Source of the DNA: a bacterium
GTDB lineage: Bacteria; Actinomycetota; Acidimicrobiia; Spongiisociales; UBA11373
Assembly (NCBI GenBank): GCA_013202595.1
Contig: JABMPV010000241.1
Location: forward strand, 1-5,631
Direction of reading: 5' to 3'
Length of the DNA stretch: 5,631 bases
The translations under genes and the position numbers were made by a program. This document shows, one piece after another, positions 1 to 5,631 of this stretch; position 1 is the first letter of the stretch, and the number at the start of each line of letters is the position of its first letter. The notes under the pieces are model-generated. The model did no database searches and was not told where the DNA came from. It was given only the letters and a program-made list of their open reading frames with translations.

Positions 1-43
1 CCACGAGGGCGAGCACGACCACTGCAGCGATTCGGCGGATCAC
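1..43 (-). CDS. Start of a further operon gene, signal-peptide-like N-terminus (truncated by window edge)
   Basis: Only 14 codons and one base are visible. The GTG at 43-41 overlaps the kinase-fusion stop as GTGA, the same arrangement as two other junctions here, and AGGGGG lies 5 bases upstream. The peptide reads MIRRIAAVVVLALV: two arginines followed by a hydrophobic run, which fits the n- and h-regions of a Sec signal peptide or the start of an N-terminal membrane helix. The product is probably exported or membrane-bound (inference). Family and length cannot be told from this window. Confidence 0.6.
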   Translation of the reverse strand, partial: MIRRIAAVVVLALV

Positions 44-1788
44 ATGAACCCCCTGCCGCTGACGTTGTCGATGATCAGGGAAAGCAGCAACAGTACGAGG
101 AACAGTGCCCCAACGGTGAGGCCGAGGCGTCTGAGGCTCCAGCGCTGGAGGGCTATGCGCTCTCTCGGTGGTGCCAGAGCCCTGAATTGCTCGATCAAGT
201 CGGTGCCTTTGGTCTTCTTGAGGGTGGACAGCAGCCGCTGTGACTGCGAGGGGATCGTGACACCCTTGCTGGCTGCGAACGCCTCTGCGATGTCGTCTGG
301 CGAGAAATAGGTCAGCGCCCGTTCGTAGACCCGCTCTGCGGACGACCCCAGTCCGAGGATGATCATCATGTTCGCCAGGTCGACGGCCTGGCGCCATGGC
401 GACGGGCGCACTGTGGCAAATGCGGGATCGATGAGGACGATGTGATCGTTCCGGACCAGGACATTGGCAGGCTTGACGTCACGATGGGCCAGGCCGGCGT
501 CCCACATGCGGCGCACGACGAGCAACGCGTCGTCAATGATCGCATCGGTGATCTCCGTGTCCCCCAATTCGCGGGCGCCTGCGATGAACTCGGTGACGAT
601 GAGGTACTCACGCTCAGGAGTGATTTCGACGAACCCCAGCGGCTCGGGAGAGGGAAGACCGGCACGAGAGAGCAGCAGCAGCATGTAGTCCTCGTACTCC
701 ACCAGGCGCCGAACCGACTGGAATCGGACTTCGTCCTCGAGGGACCCCACGAGGATCGTCCTCCCCGCCTTGTACCAGCGGTCCGAGCGCAGGTGGCTGC
801 GGGCATACAGCTTTGCGAAGACGTATTGTTCGGGGTCTCCCTCACACTTGATCCGCAGCGGTGTGGAGCCGCCCGAGCCCGCCAGCCCGAATGGCTCGAT
901 CTCCACGGTCTCGATGCCCAACTGCTCGCGCAGGGCCGTGCTGATCGCCCGGCCCCGGGGGCCGGTGACATCGAGGTGGGCCGAGACGCCTCGGTGATAG
1001 TTGACCGGGAACACCGATTCCGGTGCAAACAGCTTCATGACGACCACGCCGACAGCCACCCCCATGAATGCCGCCGTCCATACGTCGCTGGGGTGGTCGA
1101 TGCCCAGATACATGCGGGAGATCCCGTGGAGGACGACCAGCGCGCCTGCGACCCACAGCCAGCGGCGGCGCCAGGTCCCCGGTGGGATGAGCGCCAGCCC
1201 GATCAGCACCAGCGTGACGCTGAAAGCAGCCACCGGGGCCGAAGGGTGGGAGTACCCCTGCCAGTCGCCGATCATCTCCACTAGCGGCCGGGGCCGTGCG
1301 ACGGAGTCCGTGATGAAGAACACCATCACGAACACGATGTTCATCGCGATGATGACGCCGAACATGGCTCGGAATCGTTTGTAGGCGATCAGCGTGATGA
1401 TGATGCCTGCTCGAGCGGGCCGGATGACCCAGTCCGAACCCAGAGCGTGGAGCACCTTCATGATCCCGTCGAGGGTGTCGTTGCGGAGGTCCACCATCCA
1501 GTTGAGGATCGCGAGGTCCTGCCTGGTCCACCAGTCGGTGGTCGCCGAGAATGCGAACAGCGTCATCCAGACGAGGGCGATCCCGATGCCCGCTGCCAGC
1601 CAGAAGCGGCCGCTGGTCTTGAGCTCGCGGGGGAGTGGCGGCCGTTCGCCCGAGGGGCGGCGGCGGCGGCCGGCCACCTTCACACCGGCGATGTTGAAGG
1701 TGCGGCGGTGTCCTATTTGCTCGAGTGAGTGCGAAGCGCGATCACCCAACTCGATCTCGTCGAGCGAGCTCTGATCGTCATCCGTCAC
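40..1788 (-). CDS. Fusion: degenerate PAP2-like membrane domain + RIO/Bud32-like kinase + C-terminal TM anchor
   Basis: 582 residues. Residues 1-60 are a hydrophilic, Arg-rich cytoplasmic head (RRRR at 41-44). Residues 61-253 form a six-helix PAP2-like domain with altered catalytic positions: the KX6RP Lys is Thr160 (R167-P168 kept); PSGH reads PSAP (182-185, His lost); and in the third motif the His position is Asp231 in SRMYLGIDHPSD, with a His one place later. Residues ~290-540 form a kinase-like domain: a Gly-rich stretch GLAGSGGS (301-308), VFAK with Lys326, a Glu in LEDEVRF (350-356), HRDVKPAN (435-442) and IDPA (453-456) in place of DFG. Only 16 residues separate Asp454 from Asp470, so no ordinary activation segment, as in RIO/Bud32/ABC1-type atypical kinases. 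A final helix (555-573) anchors the end. Six helices put the kinase in the cytoplasm. Target (lipid carrier, sugar or protein) unknown. The GTG at 1788 overlaps the flippase-like stop and follows GGAGGTGA by 7 bases; the open frame upstream of it is a shadow of the flippase-like gene. Confidence 0.9.
   Translation of the reverse strand: MTDDDQSSLDEIELGDRASHSLEQIGHRRTFNIAGVKVAGRRRRPSGERPPLPRELKTSGRFWLAAGIGIALVWMTLFAFSATTDWWTRQDLAILNWMVDLRNDTLDGIMKVLHALGSDWVIRPARAGIIITLIAYKRFRAMFGVIIAMNIVFVMVFFITDSVARPRPLVEMIGDWQGYSHPSAPVAAFSVTLVLIGLALIPPGTWRRRWLWVAGALVVLHGISRMYLGIDHPSDVWTAAFMGVAVGVVVMKLFAPESVFPVNYHRGVSAHLDVTGPRGRAISTALREQLGIETVEIEPFGLAGSGGSTPLRIKCEGDPEQYVFAKLYARSHLRSDRWYKAGRTILVGSLEDEVRFQSVRRLVEYEDYMLLLLSRAGLPSPEPLGFVEITPEREYLIVTEFIAGARELGDTEITDAIIDDALLVVRRMWDAGLAHRDVKPANVLVRNDHIVLIDPAFATVRPSPWRQAVDLANMMIILGLGSSAERVYERALTYFSPDDIAEAFAASKGVTIPSQSQRLLSTLKKTKGTDLIEQFRALAPPRERIALQRWSLRRLGLTVGALFLVLLLLSLIIDNVSGRGFM
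49..54 (-). promoter_or_regulatory. Ribosome binding site for the truncated downstream gene
   Basis: AGGGGG on the minus strand, 5 bases before the GTG at 43. It sits within the last codons of the PAP2-kinase fusion and is the main support, with the GTGA overlap, for a further gene beginning here. Confidence 0.6.
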
Positions 1789-2912
1789 GACCCGCTCACC
1801 TCCCCGAACTCGACTGGTTCTACGGGTGATTGTGACCCGGGGGGCTCCTCGGCGTCGGGAGCGCGCTTCCTCCACGACTTGTTGCGCCGCCAGATCACAT
1901 AGGAAGTGGCACCGAGGGGGATCGGCAGGAAGAACGTGATGAATCGGAAGACGAGGATCGCTGCCACGATCTGCGCCCGGGTGATCTCGTCGACACCGAT
2001 GGATAGGGCTGCTGTGTAGCCGAGTTCGACGACACCGAGGCCGCCCGGCGTGATCGGTAGGGCAGAGATCAGGCGAACGAATGCGAAGGCGGCGAGCACT
2101 CTGACCCAACTCACCTCGGACTCCGACACTCCGACGTGTCGCAGAGCCACCAGCAGGACGACGTAGAGGGAGACGTGGCTGACGATCGCAGAGATCGTCA
2201 AGCGGAACCACCGCTGGGACAGGAGCCCCGATGTCTCTCCTCTGAACTTCTTGGCCCGCTCGTCCCATCCGGTGACCGGAGGACGTCGAATGAGGCGGCG
2301 GAGCGCCGAAGCGGCTCGCTCCGCGAGCGTGCCGACCCTGGCTGCGAGCCGATCGCTGCGCAGCATCAGCCAGAAGCCGATGATCACAGCCGCCAGCACG
2401 ATCACTCCGACCATCGACGCGACGATCCACGCCGTATCGACGTCCTCCTGGAATGCCAGGAGCGGGAGCACCAGGATCGGGAGGCCCAGCTTGATGAAGT
2501 TGTTCCAGATCCCCGACACCACGATCGAACGGGTCGTGTCGGCACCTGTGAACCCCCACGAGGAGTACATCGCGTAGGTGACGCCGACTCCGAGTGCACC
2601 GCCGCCGGGCAGCGAGTTCGAGATGGCGGTCGAAGCCTGATTGGCCACGGCGGCCTGGGGGTATGTGAGGCCAGGAAGCACCGCCACGAGCACGAACCAA
2701 TAGGTGACCAGGTTCCACAGCCCGGCTGCGAGCAGTGTGACGATCTCGATCCCCGTCATCGACCGAATCGTGGTCCACACTTCTCCGTAGTCGGCGATCT
2801 GGGGCATGATGCCGACGAAGATCCCGACGACCACTGCGATGGAGATGATCGCCTGGACGATCCTGCGGACCGGTAGGCCGCGTCGCTCGGGAGTCTCCGA
2901 CGTCCCGGTCAT
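1785..2912 (-). CDS. LPG-synthase-TM/UPF0104 flippase-like membrane protein
   Basis: 375 residues with about eight to nine hydrophobic segments (near 17-38, 54-79, 88-113, 128-150, 160-183, 236-258, 266-287, 291-306 and 312-340), and a basic/acidic cytoplasmic tail from 341. The second half has the hallmark ITPGGLGVVE (287-296) followed by a conserved-looking FRFITFFLP (322-330), as in the LPG_synthase_TM (UPF0104, COG0392) family. The first half has a related SLPGGGALGVG (100-110). That family includes the membrane domain of MprF, which flips aminoacylated phosphatidylglycerol, and archaeal AglD, which acts on dolichol-linked sugar. There is no C-terminal aminoacyl-transferase domain here, so lysyl-PG synthesis is not supported; flipping or handling of a lipid or lipid-linked substrate is the likely role (inference). 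The ATG at 2912 is preferred over an in-frame start at 2972 because it overlaps the PAP2 stop (ATGA) and has AAGGGAGGGA just upstream; the extra 20 upstream residues are non-hydrophobic and would lie inside the PAP2 gene. Confidence 0.92.
   Translation of the reverse strand: MTGTSETPERRGLPVRRIVQAIISIAVVVGIFVGIMPQIADYGEVWTTIRSMTGIEIVTLLAAGLWNLVTYWFVLVAVLPGLTYPQAAVANQASTAISNSLPGGGALGVGVTYAMYSSWGFTGADTTRSIVVSGIWNNFIKLGLPILVLPLLAFQEDVDTAWIVASMVGVIVLAAVIIGFWLMLRSDRLAARVGTLAERAASALRRLIRRPPVTGWDERAKKFRGETSGLLSQRWFRLTISAIVSHVSLYVVLLVALRHVGVSESEVSWVRVLAAFAFVRLISALPITPGGLGVVELGYTAALSIGVDEITRAQIVAAILVFRFITFFLPIPLGATSYVIWRRNKSWRKRAPDAEEPPGSQSPVEPVEFGEVSGS
1796..1805 (-). promoter_or_regulatory. Strong ribosome binding site for the PAP2-kinase fusion
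   Basis: GGGGAGGTGA on the minus strand, ending 7 bases before the GTG at 1788. GGAGGTGA (1803-1796) would pair with all eight bases of the usual 16S 3'-end anti-Shine-Dalgarno UCACCUCC. It lies inside the end of the flippase-like gene and fixes the fusion's start, ruling out the much longer open frame upstream. Confidence 0.85.
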
Positions 2913-3559
2913 GTCGATTCCCTCCCTTCCTGCGTGCTGGCGGAATCGATACCCAATTCGCCGACCGCCCACCTGCCCAAGGACCCTAACGCTATGCCAA
3001 GTGCCGCTCCACCGATGACGTCGAGTGGGAGGTGTGCACCCGTGTACATCCGGAGGAGTCCGGTGGCGACGGCACCGCTCCAGATGAGCACCTTCCCGGT
3101 TCTACCCAGTCGGGGGCCGACGATGGTGGCGATCGCAAATGCGATGGTCGTGTGGCCCGACAGGAACCCGAATCCATCCCATGCCGGCCGGAGATTGACC
3201 CGGTCGAGGAGGGTGGCGGGCCTACCGCGACCGACTAGCTCCTTGACCAGCCTCGAGATCAGCCATGCCTCCGTGCCGGCGCCGAGCACGGCGATGGCCG
3301 GCTGCCAGCGCCGCCAGGAGAGATACACGAGTCCGGCGGCGATCGGGACCATGGCGAGTGCACCCATCTGCATGATGGGCCACGTCGGCATCTCGAGCCA
3401 GTCGGGCAGATCGTTGAAGAGGCGGAATGCCCACGTCTCCACACCGCTCACCGACGACGGCAGCGCCATGAGCCACGTGACGGTGCCGATCGCTATCGCG
3501 ATCGTGATCACTCTCCAGGGAGCGGCTTCCATGCCGCCGGAAGCCGACCCTTCCGTCAC
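2909..3559 (-). CDS. PAP2-family membrane phosphatase, catalytic motifs intact
   Basis: A 216-residue, roughly six-helix integral membrane protein, the usual size of small bacterial PAP2 enzymes. All three family motifs are seen: KX6RP as K106...R113-P114; SGH as S134-G135-H136; and the third motif as R170-X5-H176-X3-D180 (Leu replaces the usual Ser before Arg170). In the family His176 is the nucleophile and His136 the acid/base, so activity is expected, on the outer face of the membrane. Helices lie near 16-35, 60-80, 87-104, 133-149, 156-174 and 179-197. Family substrates include phosphatidate, phosphatidylglycerophosphate and polyprenyl (di)phosphates; the sequence does not separate these. 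The GTG start at 3559 is chosen because it overlaps the transporter stop (GTGA) and has a GAGGAGGGA site 8 bases upstream. Its TGA overlaps the ATG of the flippase-like gene. A lipid-phosphate substrate fits the operon context (inference). Confidence 0.93.
   Translation of the reverse strand: MTEGSASGGMEAAPWRVITIAIAIGTVTWLMALPSSVSGVETWAFRLFNDLPDWLEMPTWPIMQMGALAMVPIAAGLVYLSWRRWQPAIAVLGAGTEAWLISRLVKELVGRGRPATLLDRVNLRPAWDGFGFLSGHTTIAFAIATIVGPRLGRTGKVLIWSGAVATGLLRMYTGAHLPLDVIGGAALGIALGSLGRWAVGELGIDSASTQEGREST
2919..2928 (-). promoter_or_regulatory. Ribosome binding site for the flippase-like gene
   Basis: AAGGGAGGGA on the minus strand; its GGGAGG core (2926-2921) is 8 bases before the ATG at 2912. 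It lies within the last codons of the PAP2 gene and favours this ATG over the upstream in-frame start at 2972. Confidence 0.8.
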
Positions 3560-5631
3560 TCCTCCGATCCCTCCTCGGACTCTGATTCGCTCTCGTGGCG
3601 ATCTGCGGTCGCCCGGGCGTGCGGCTCGTACTCGAACTCACCTCCGGTGATGGCGGCTTCCATCGCTTCGCGCTCCTCACCCTTGCGCGAGGGCGTCACC
3701 AGGAGCAGCAGGCTGGGCAGGACCAGCAGGGACACGACGAGTGCCAGGAAGATCATCACTGCGGTCAGGAGGCCGAATGTGGCGAACATGGGCATCGGGG
3801 ACGTGGCCATCACGAGGAAGCCCGTGATCGATGTCAGCGCAGAGAGGGCGAGCGCTCCACCGGTTCCGACCCCTGTCCGGCGCAGAGCAGGGAATCGGCT
3901 CGGCTCACCTTCGAACTCCTGACGGAATCTGACCGTGAAGTGGGTTGCGTAGTCGATGCCGACACCGATGGCGATCGCAGCGATCGTTGCCGTGATCACG
4001 TTGATCTTGTAGTCGAACAGATACATGAACCCGTACAGCCATGCGACCACCAGGAGAATGGGAACCATGACGATGAGGGCGTATCGCACAGATCGCATGA
4101 CCAGGAGGGCGAGGAGCACAGTGATGGCGACGGCAATCGGCAAGGACGTGAGCATGGAGCCGGTGAAGGCAGCCAATCCCGCCTGACTGGCAATTGCGCC
4201 GCCGGAGACGCTGATCACCGTTGCCGATGATCCCAGAGTCGACTCGAGACCTGCAGCAACCGTGTCGAGGTCTGCCCTCACCGCGAGGACGTTGTCGTCA
4301 TCGGTGATCGAGGGGACCAGGACCTCCACCCGGGTCGCCTGGATCCCTTCTTCGAGATAGAGGTATCGCTGTACCTGATCGGCGCGCAGCACCGTGACAC
4401 CGCCGGCGGGGATGCCATTGGCAGTGATGTACCCGAAGATTGCGGCCACCTGGGTGGGATCGTCCGGCAGGCCGTCGCCGTCGGCATCCGTGATGGACAC
4501 GTCGGTGGCGTCCGCCACTGCCTCCGGGGCGCCCGGAGTCGCCATCACGAATCTCACGAGGCTGGAGGCATTCAGTGACACTTCGACGTCTCCGTTGAAG
4601 TCGTGTACGAGATCGGCACCGGTCGCCGAGGCCTCGGCAGCCGCGCGGTCGAGGGCAATCAGCGACGACGGCGACGTCAGGTCGCCCTCGACGTAGATGA
4701 AGGCTGCGCCCGATGCGCTCGATCCCAGGTGGGTCTCCACCTTGTCGAGGCTCTTGACGAAGTCGGTGCGTGACGAGAAGAAGTCCTTGATTTCGAAGGC
4801 GCTCTCGACCTGAGTCGCTGCCCAGGTCCCTGCGATGGCGAGCACCACCACCACAGGGACGGTGATCACCCGCCATCTGGCAAGAAAGTGCACGATGGAT
4901 CCTGCTGCGGTGAAGCCGTGTCCTGCGCCCTTCACCTCTGTGGTCATCTGCTTGCCCGCCGCAGCCGCTTTGGCGTTGCGGCGTTTGGTCACCCGGAAGG
5001 GCAGGAAGAAGAGGAGGCCGATGAGCACCAGCAGGAACAGAACCGCGCCGATCTGGGGCATGACGATGGTCATCGTCACGACGATTCCCGCCAGCAAGCA
5101 CGCCCCGAGGAACCCGAGGCGCCGCAGCACGTGCAAGCCGTGATCGGCGGGCCGGGGGCCCAGTGCCTCCTCGACCGCCAGCAGTTGCCGTGGAGCGATG
5201 AGTCCGAGCACCCCATAGGACAGCGCGATTGCGATGGCGGCAGCGATTCCGAACTCGGTGACTGCCTGGATCCCCGACGAGGCGTTGGAGAGGAAGGCAC
5301 CGACCGATGAGGCCGCGGCGAGCAACAGCGCGGTGAACAGGAGTGTGGCCCCCAGCGGGTAGGCCCGGTTGCTCGCGTGGCCTTCGACCTGCATCTCCCT
5401 CACACGTCCGGCGCCGTGGATGAAGAAGTCCACACCAAACGAGATGAGAGCGATCGGCACGATGAAGATGATCAGCGGCGACTCGACCTTGAGGCCGACC
5501 AGCGAGTTGATCCCGCTGTACGACATCATCACGACGCTCAGACCGATGGCGACCATGACGGCCGCCCAGTAGGACCGGAGCAGGGCACCGACGAACACCA
5601 GGATCAGGGCCACAGCCAGGAAGATGAAGGG
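3556..5631 (-). CDS. RND/MMPL-superfamily membrane transporter, 5'-truncated by window edge
   Basis: Partial gene: the frame is open from the window edge (first whole codon 5631-5629) to a TGA at 3558-3556, giving 691 visible residues. The GTG at 5613 is probably internal because the hydrophobic segment continues upstream of it. Seen (numbered from the first visible codon): helices near 1-18, 20-41, 51-72, 91-113 and 124-146; an additional hydrophobic hairpin at 172-212; a helix at 253-274; a ~220-residue extracytoplasmic loop; five helices at 494-512, 518-539, 543-565, 589-611 and 615-645; then an acidic cytoplasmic tail. The two halves carry matching motifs, GVDFFIH (Asp68) and GVGIDYATHF (Asp560), at the TM4/TM10 positions where RND proteins place proton-relay residues. 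Family knowledge: HAE3/MMPL-type RND proteins export lipids or hydrophobic compounds using the proton gradient. TM1 and the first large loop should lie upstream of the window. Substrate unknown. First visible member of the operon, overlapping the next gene by 4 bases. Confidence 0.94.
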   Translation of the reverse strand, partial: PFIFLAVALILVFVGALLRSYWAAVMVAIGLSVVMMSYSGINSLVGLKVESPLIIFIVPIALISFGVDFFIHGAGRVREMQVEGHASNRAYPLGATLLFTALLLAAASSVGAFLSNASSGIQAVTEFGIAAAIAIALSYGVLGLIAPRQLLAVEEALGPRPADHGLHVLRRLGFLGACLLAGIVVTMTIVMPQIGAVLFLLVLIGLLFFLPFRVTKRRNAKAAAAGKQMTTEVKGAGHGFTAAGSIVHFLARWRVITVPVVVVLAIAGTWAATQVESAFEIKDFFSSRTDFVKSLDKVETHLGSSASGAAFIYVEGDLTSPSSLIALDRAAAEASATGADLVHDFNGDVEVSLNASSLVRFVMATPGAPEAVADATDVSITDADGDGLPDDPTQVAAIFGYITANGIPAGGVTVLRADQVQRYLYLEEGIQATRVEVLVPSITDDDNVLAVRADLDTVAAGLESTLGSSATVISVSGGAIASQAGLAAFTGSMLTSLPIAVAITVLLALLVMRSVRYALIVMVPILLVVAWLYGFMYLFDYKINVITATIAAIAIGVGIDYATHFTVRFRQEFEGEPSRFPALRRTGVGTGGALALSALTSITGFLVMATSPMPMFATFGLLTAVMIFLALVVSLLVLPSLLLLVTPSRKGEEREAMEAAITGGEFEYEPHARATADRHESESESEEGSEE
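3568..3576 (-). promoter_or_regulatory. Ribosome binding site for the PAP2 phosphatase (inside transporter tail)
   Basis: GAGGAGGGA on the minus strand, 8 bases before the GTG at 3559. A second GGAGG (3565-3561) sits too close to the start to be the main site. Both are built from the Glu-Glu-Gly-Ser-Glu-Glu codons that end the transporter, so the acidic tail and the next gene's binding site share sequence. This supports the GTG start. Confidence 0.75.

Noticed and set aside
949..965. Perfect 17-base GC palindrome CCGGCCCCGGGGGCCGG that could form a hairpin.
   Set aside because: It lies inside the coding linker between the PAP2-like and kinase domains, encodes Thr-Gly-Pro-Arg-Gly-Arg with ordinary high-GC codons, and has no U-run to act as a terminator; most likely chance.
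442..1284. 280-codon open frame on the plus strand.
   Set aside because: Antisense to the well-supported PAP2-kinase fusion; composition rich in Asp, Arg, His and Gln with no recognisable motif, typical of a high-GC shadow frame.
1655..1676. Short CGG/GGC triplet run resembling a microsatellite.
   Set aside because: Only about four units; it encodes the RRRR patch before the first helix of the PAP2-kinase fusion and is explained as a positive-inside signal.
1789..2778. The open frame of the PAP2-kinase gene continues upstream for 330 codons.
   Set aside because: The translation is Arg/Gly/His-rich without membrane or domain character, lies wholly over the flippase-like gene in another frame, and the GTG at 1788 has a perfect ribosome binding site and stop-start overlap.
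1785..2912. Annotation of this gene as a lysyl-phosphatidylglycerol synthase (MprF).
   Set aside because: Only the membrane part resembles that family; the C-terminal aminoacyl-transferase domain is absent, so the synthase name would be misleading.
2136..3650. Plus-strand open frames of 246 and 238 codons (2136-2876 and 2934-3650).
   Set aside because: Both mirror real minus-strand membrane genes, show low-complexity His/Asp/Arg or Ser/Pro composition, and have no domain.
3595..4230. 211-codon plus-strand open frame rich in His, Asp, Glu and Gln.
   Set aside because: Antisense to the transporter's hydrophobic C-terminal helices; the composition is what reverse-complemented Leu/Val/Ile/Ala codons give.
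1..5631. Search for tRNA, CRISPR, insertion sequence, attachment site or terminator.
   Set aside because: No direct repeat array, cloverleaf, transposase or inverted terminal repeat was recognised, and coding sequence covers the whole window.

Overview
The window is almost entirely protein-coding, and every supported gene lies on the minus strand, so the transcript reads from position 5631 down to 1. The sequence is GC-rich (by eye above 60%, not computed). Three of the four visible start codons are GTG, Shine-Dalgarno sites are strong, and genes overlap by four bases. Together with the family content (MMPL-like RND transporter, PAP2 phosphatase, LPG-synthase-TM/flippase-like protein, PAP2-kinase fusion), this suggests a high-GC Gram-positive, most likely an actinobacterial lineage. 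That placement is inference; there is no rRNA or other marker gene here.

Layout in transcription order: (1) 5631-3556, the C-terminal ~690 residues of an RND/MMPL-superfamily membrane transporter whose start lies outside the window; (2) 3559-2909, a small PAP2-family membrane phosphatase with intact catalytic motifs; (3) 2912-1785, a polytopic protein of the LPG-synthase-TM/UPF0104 flippase-like family; (4) 1788-40, a fusion of a six-helix PAP2-like membrane domain, degenerate at its catalytic residues, to an atypical RIO/Bud32-like kinase domain and a final membrane anchor; (5) 43-1, the first 14 codons of a further gene that looks like the start of a signal peptide. All four junctions are 4-base ATGA/GTGA stop-start overlaps, each with a purine-rich ribosome binding site upstream. 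This is one tight, probably translationally coupled operon. Its promoter and terminator are outside the window, and no non-coding stretch of any length is present.

How the genes may work together (inference): everything is membrane-embedded and points to lipid or lipid-carrier chemistry. The set comprises a large exporter of the type that moves lipids, a lipid-phosphate phosphatase, a flippase-like protein and a membrane-tethered cytoplasmic kinase. A plausible model is a cell-envelope lipid or polyprenyl-phosphate handling module in which phosphorylation inside and dephosphorylation outside accompany transport. The substrate cannot be read from the sequence. The most unusual points are the catalytically degenerate PAP2 domain fused to a kinase beside an intact PAP2 enzyme, a Ca-binding-like DxDxDG loop in the transporter, and an apparent extra helical hairpin in the transporter's middle.
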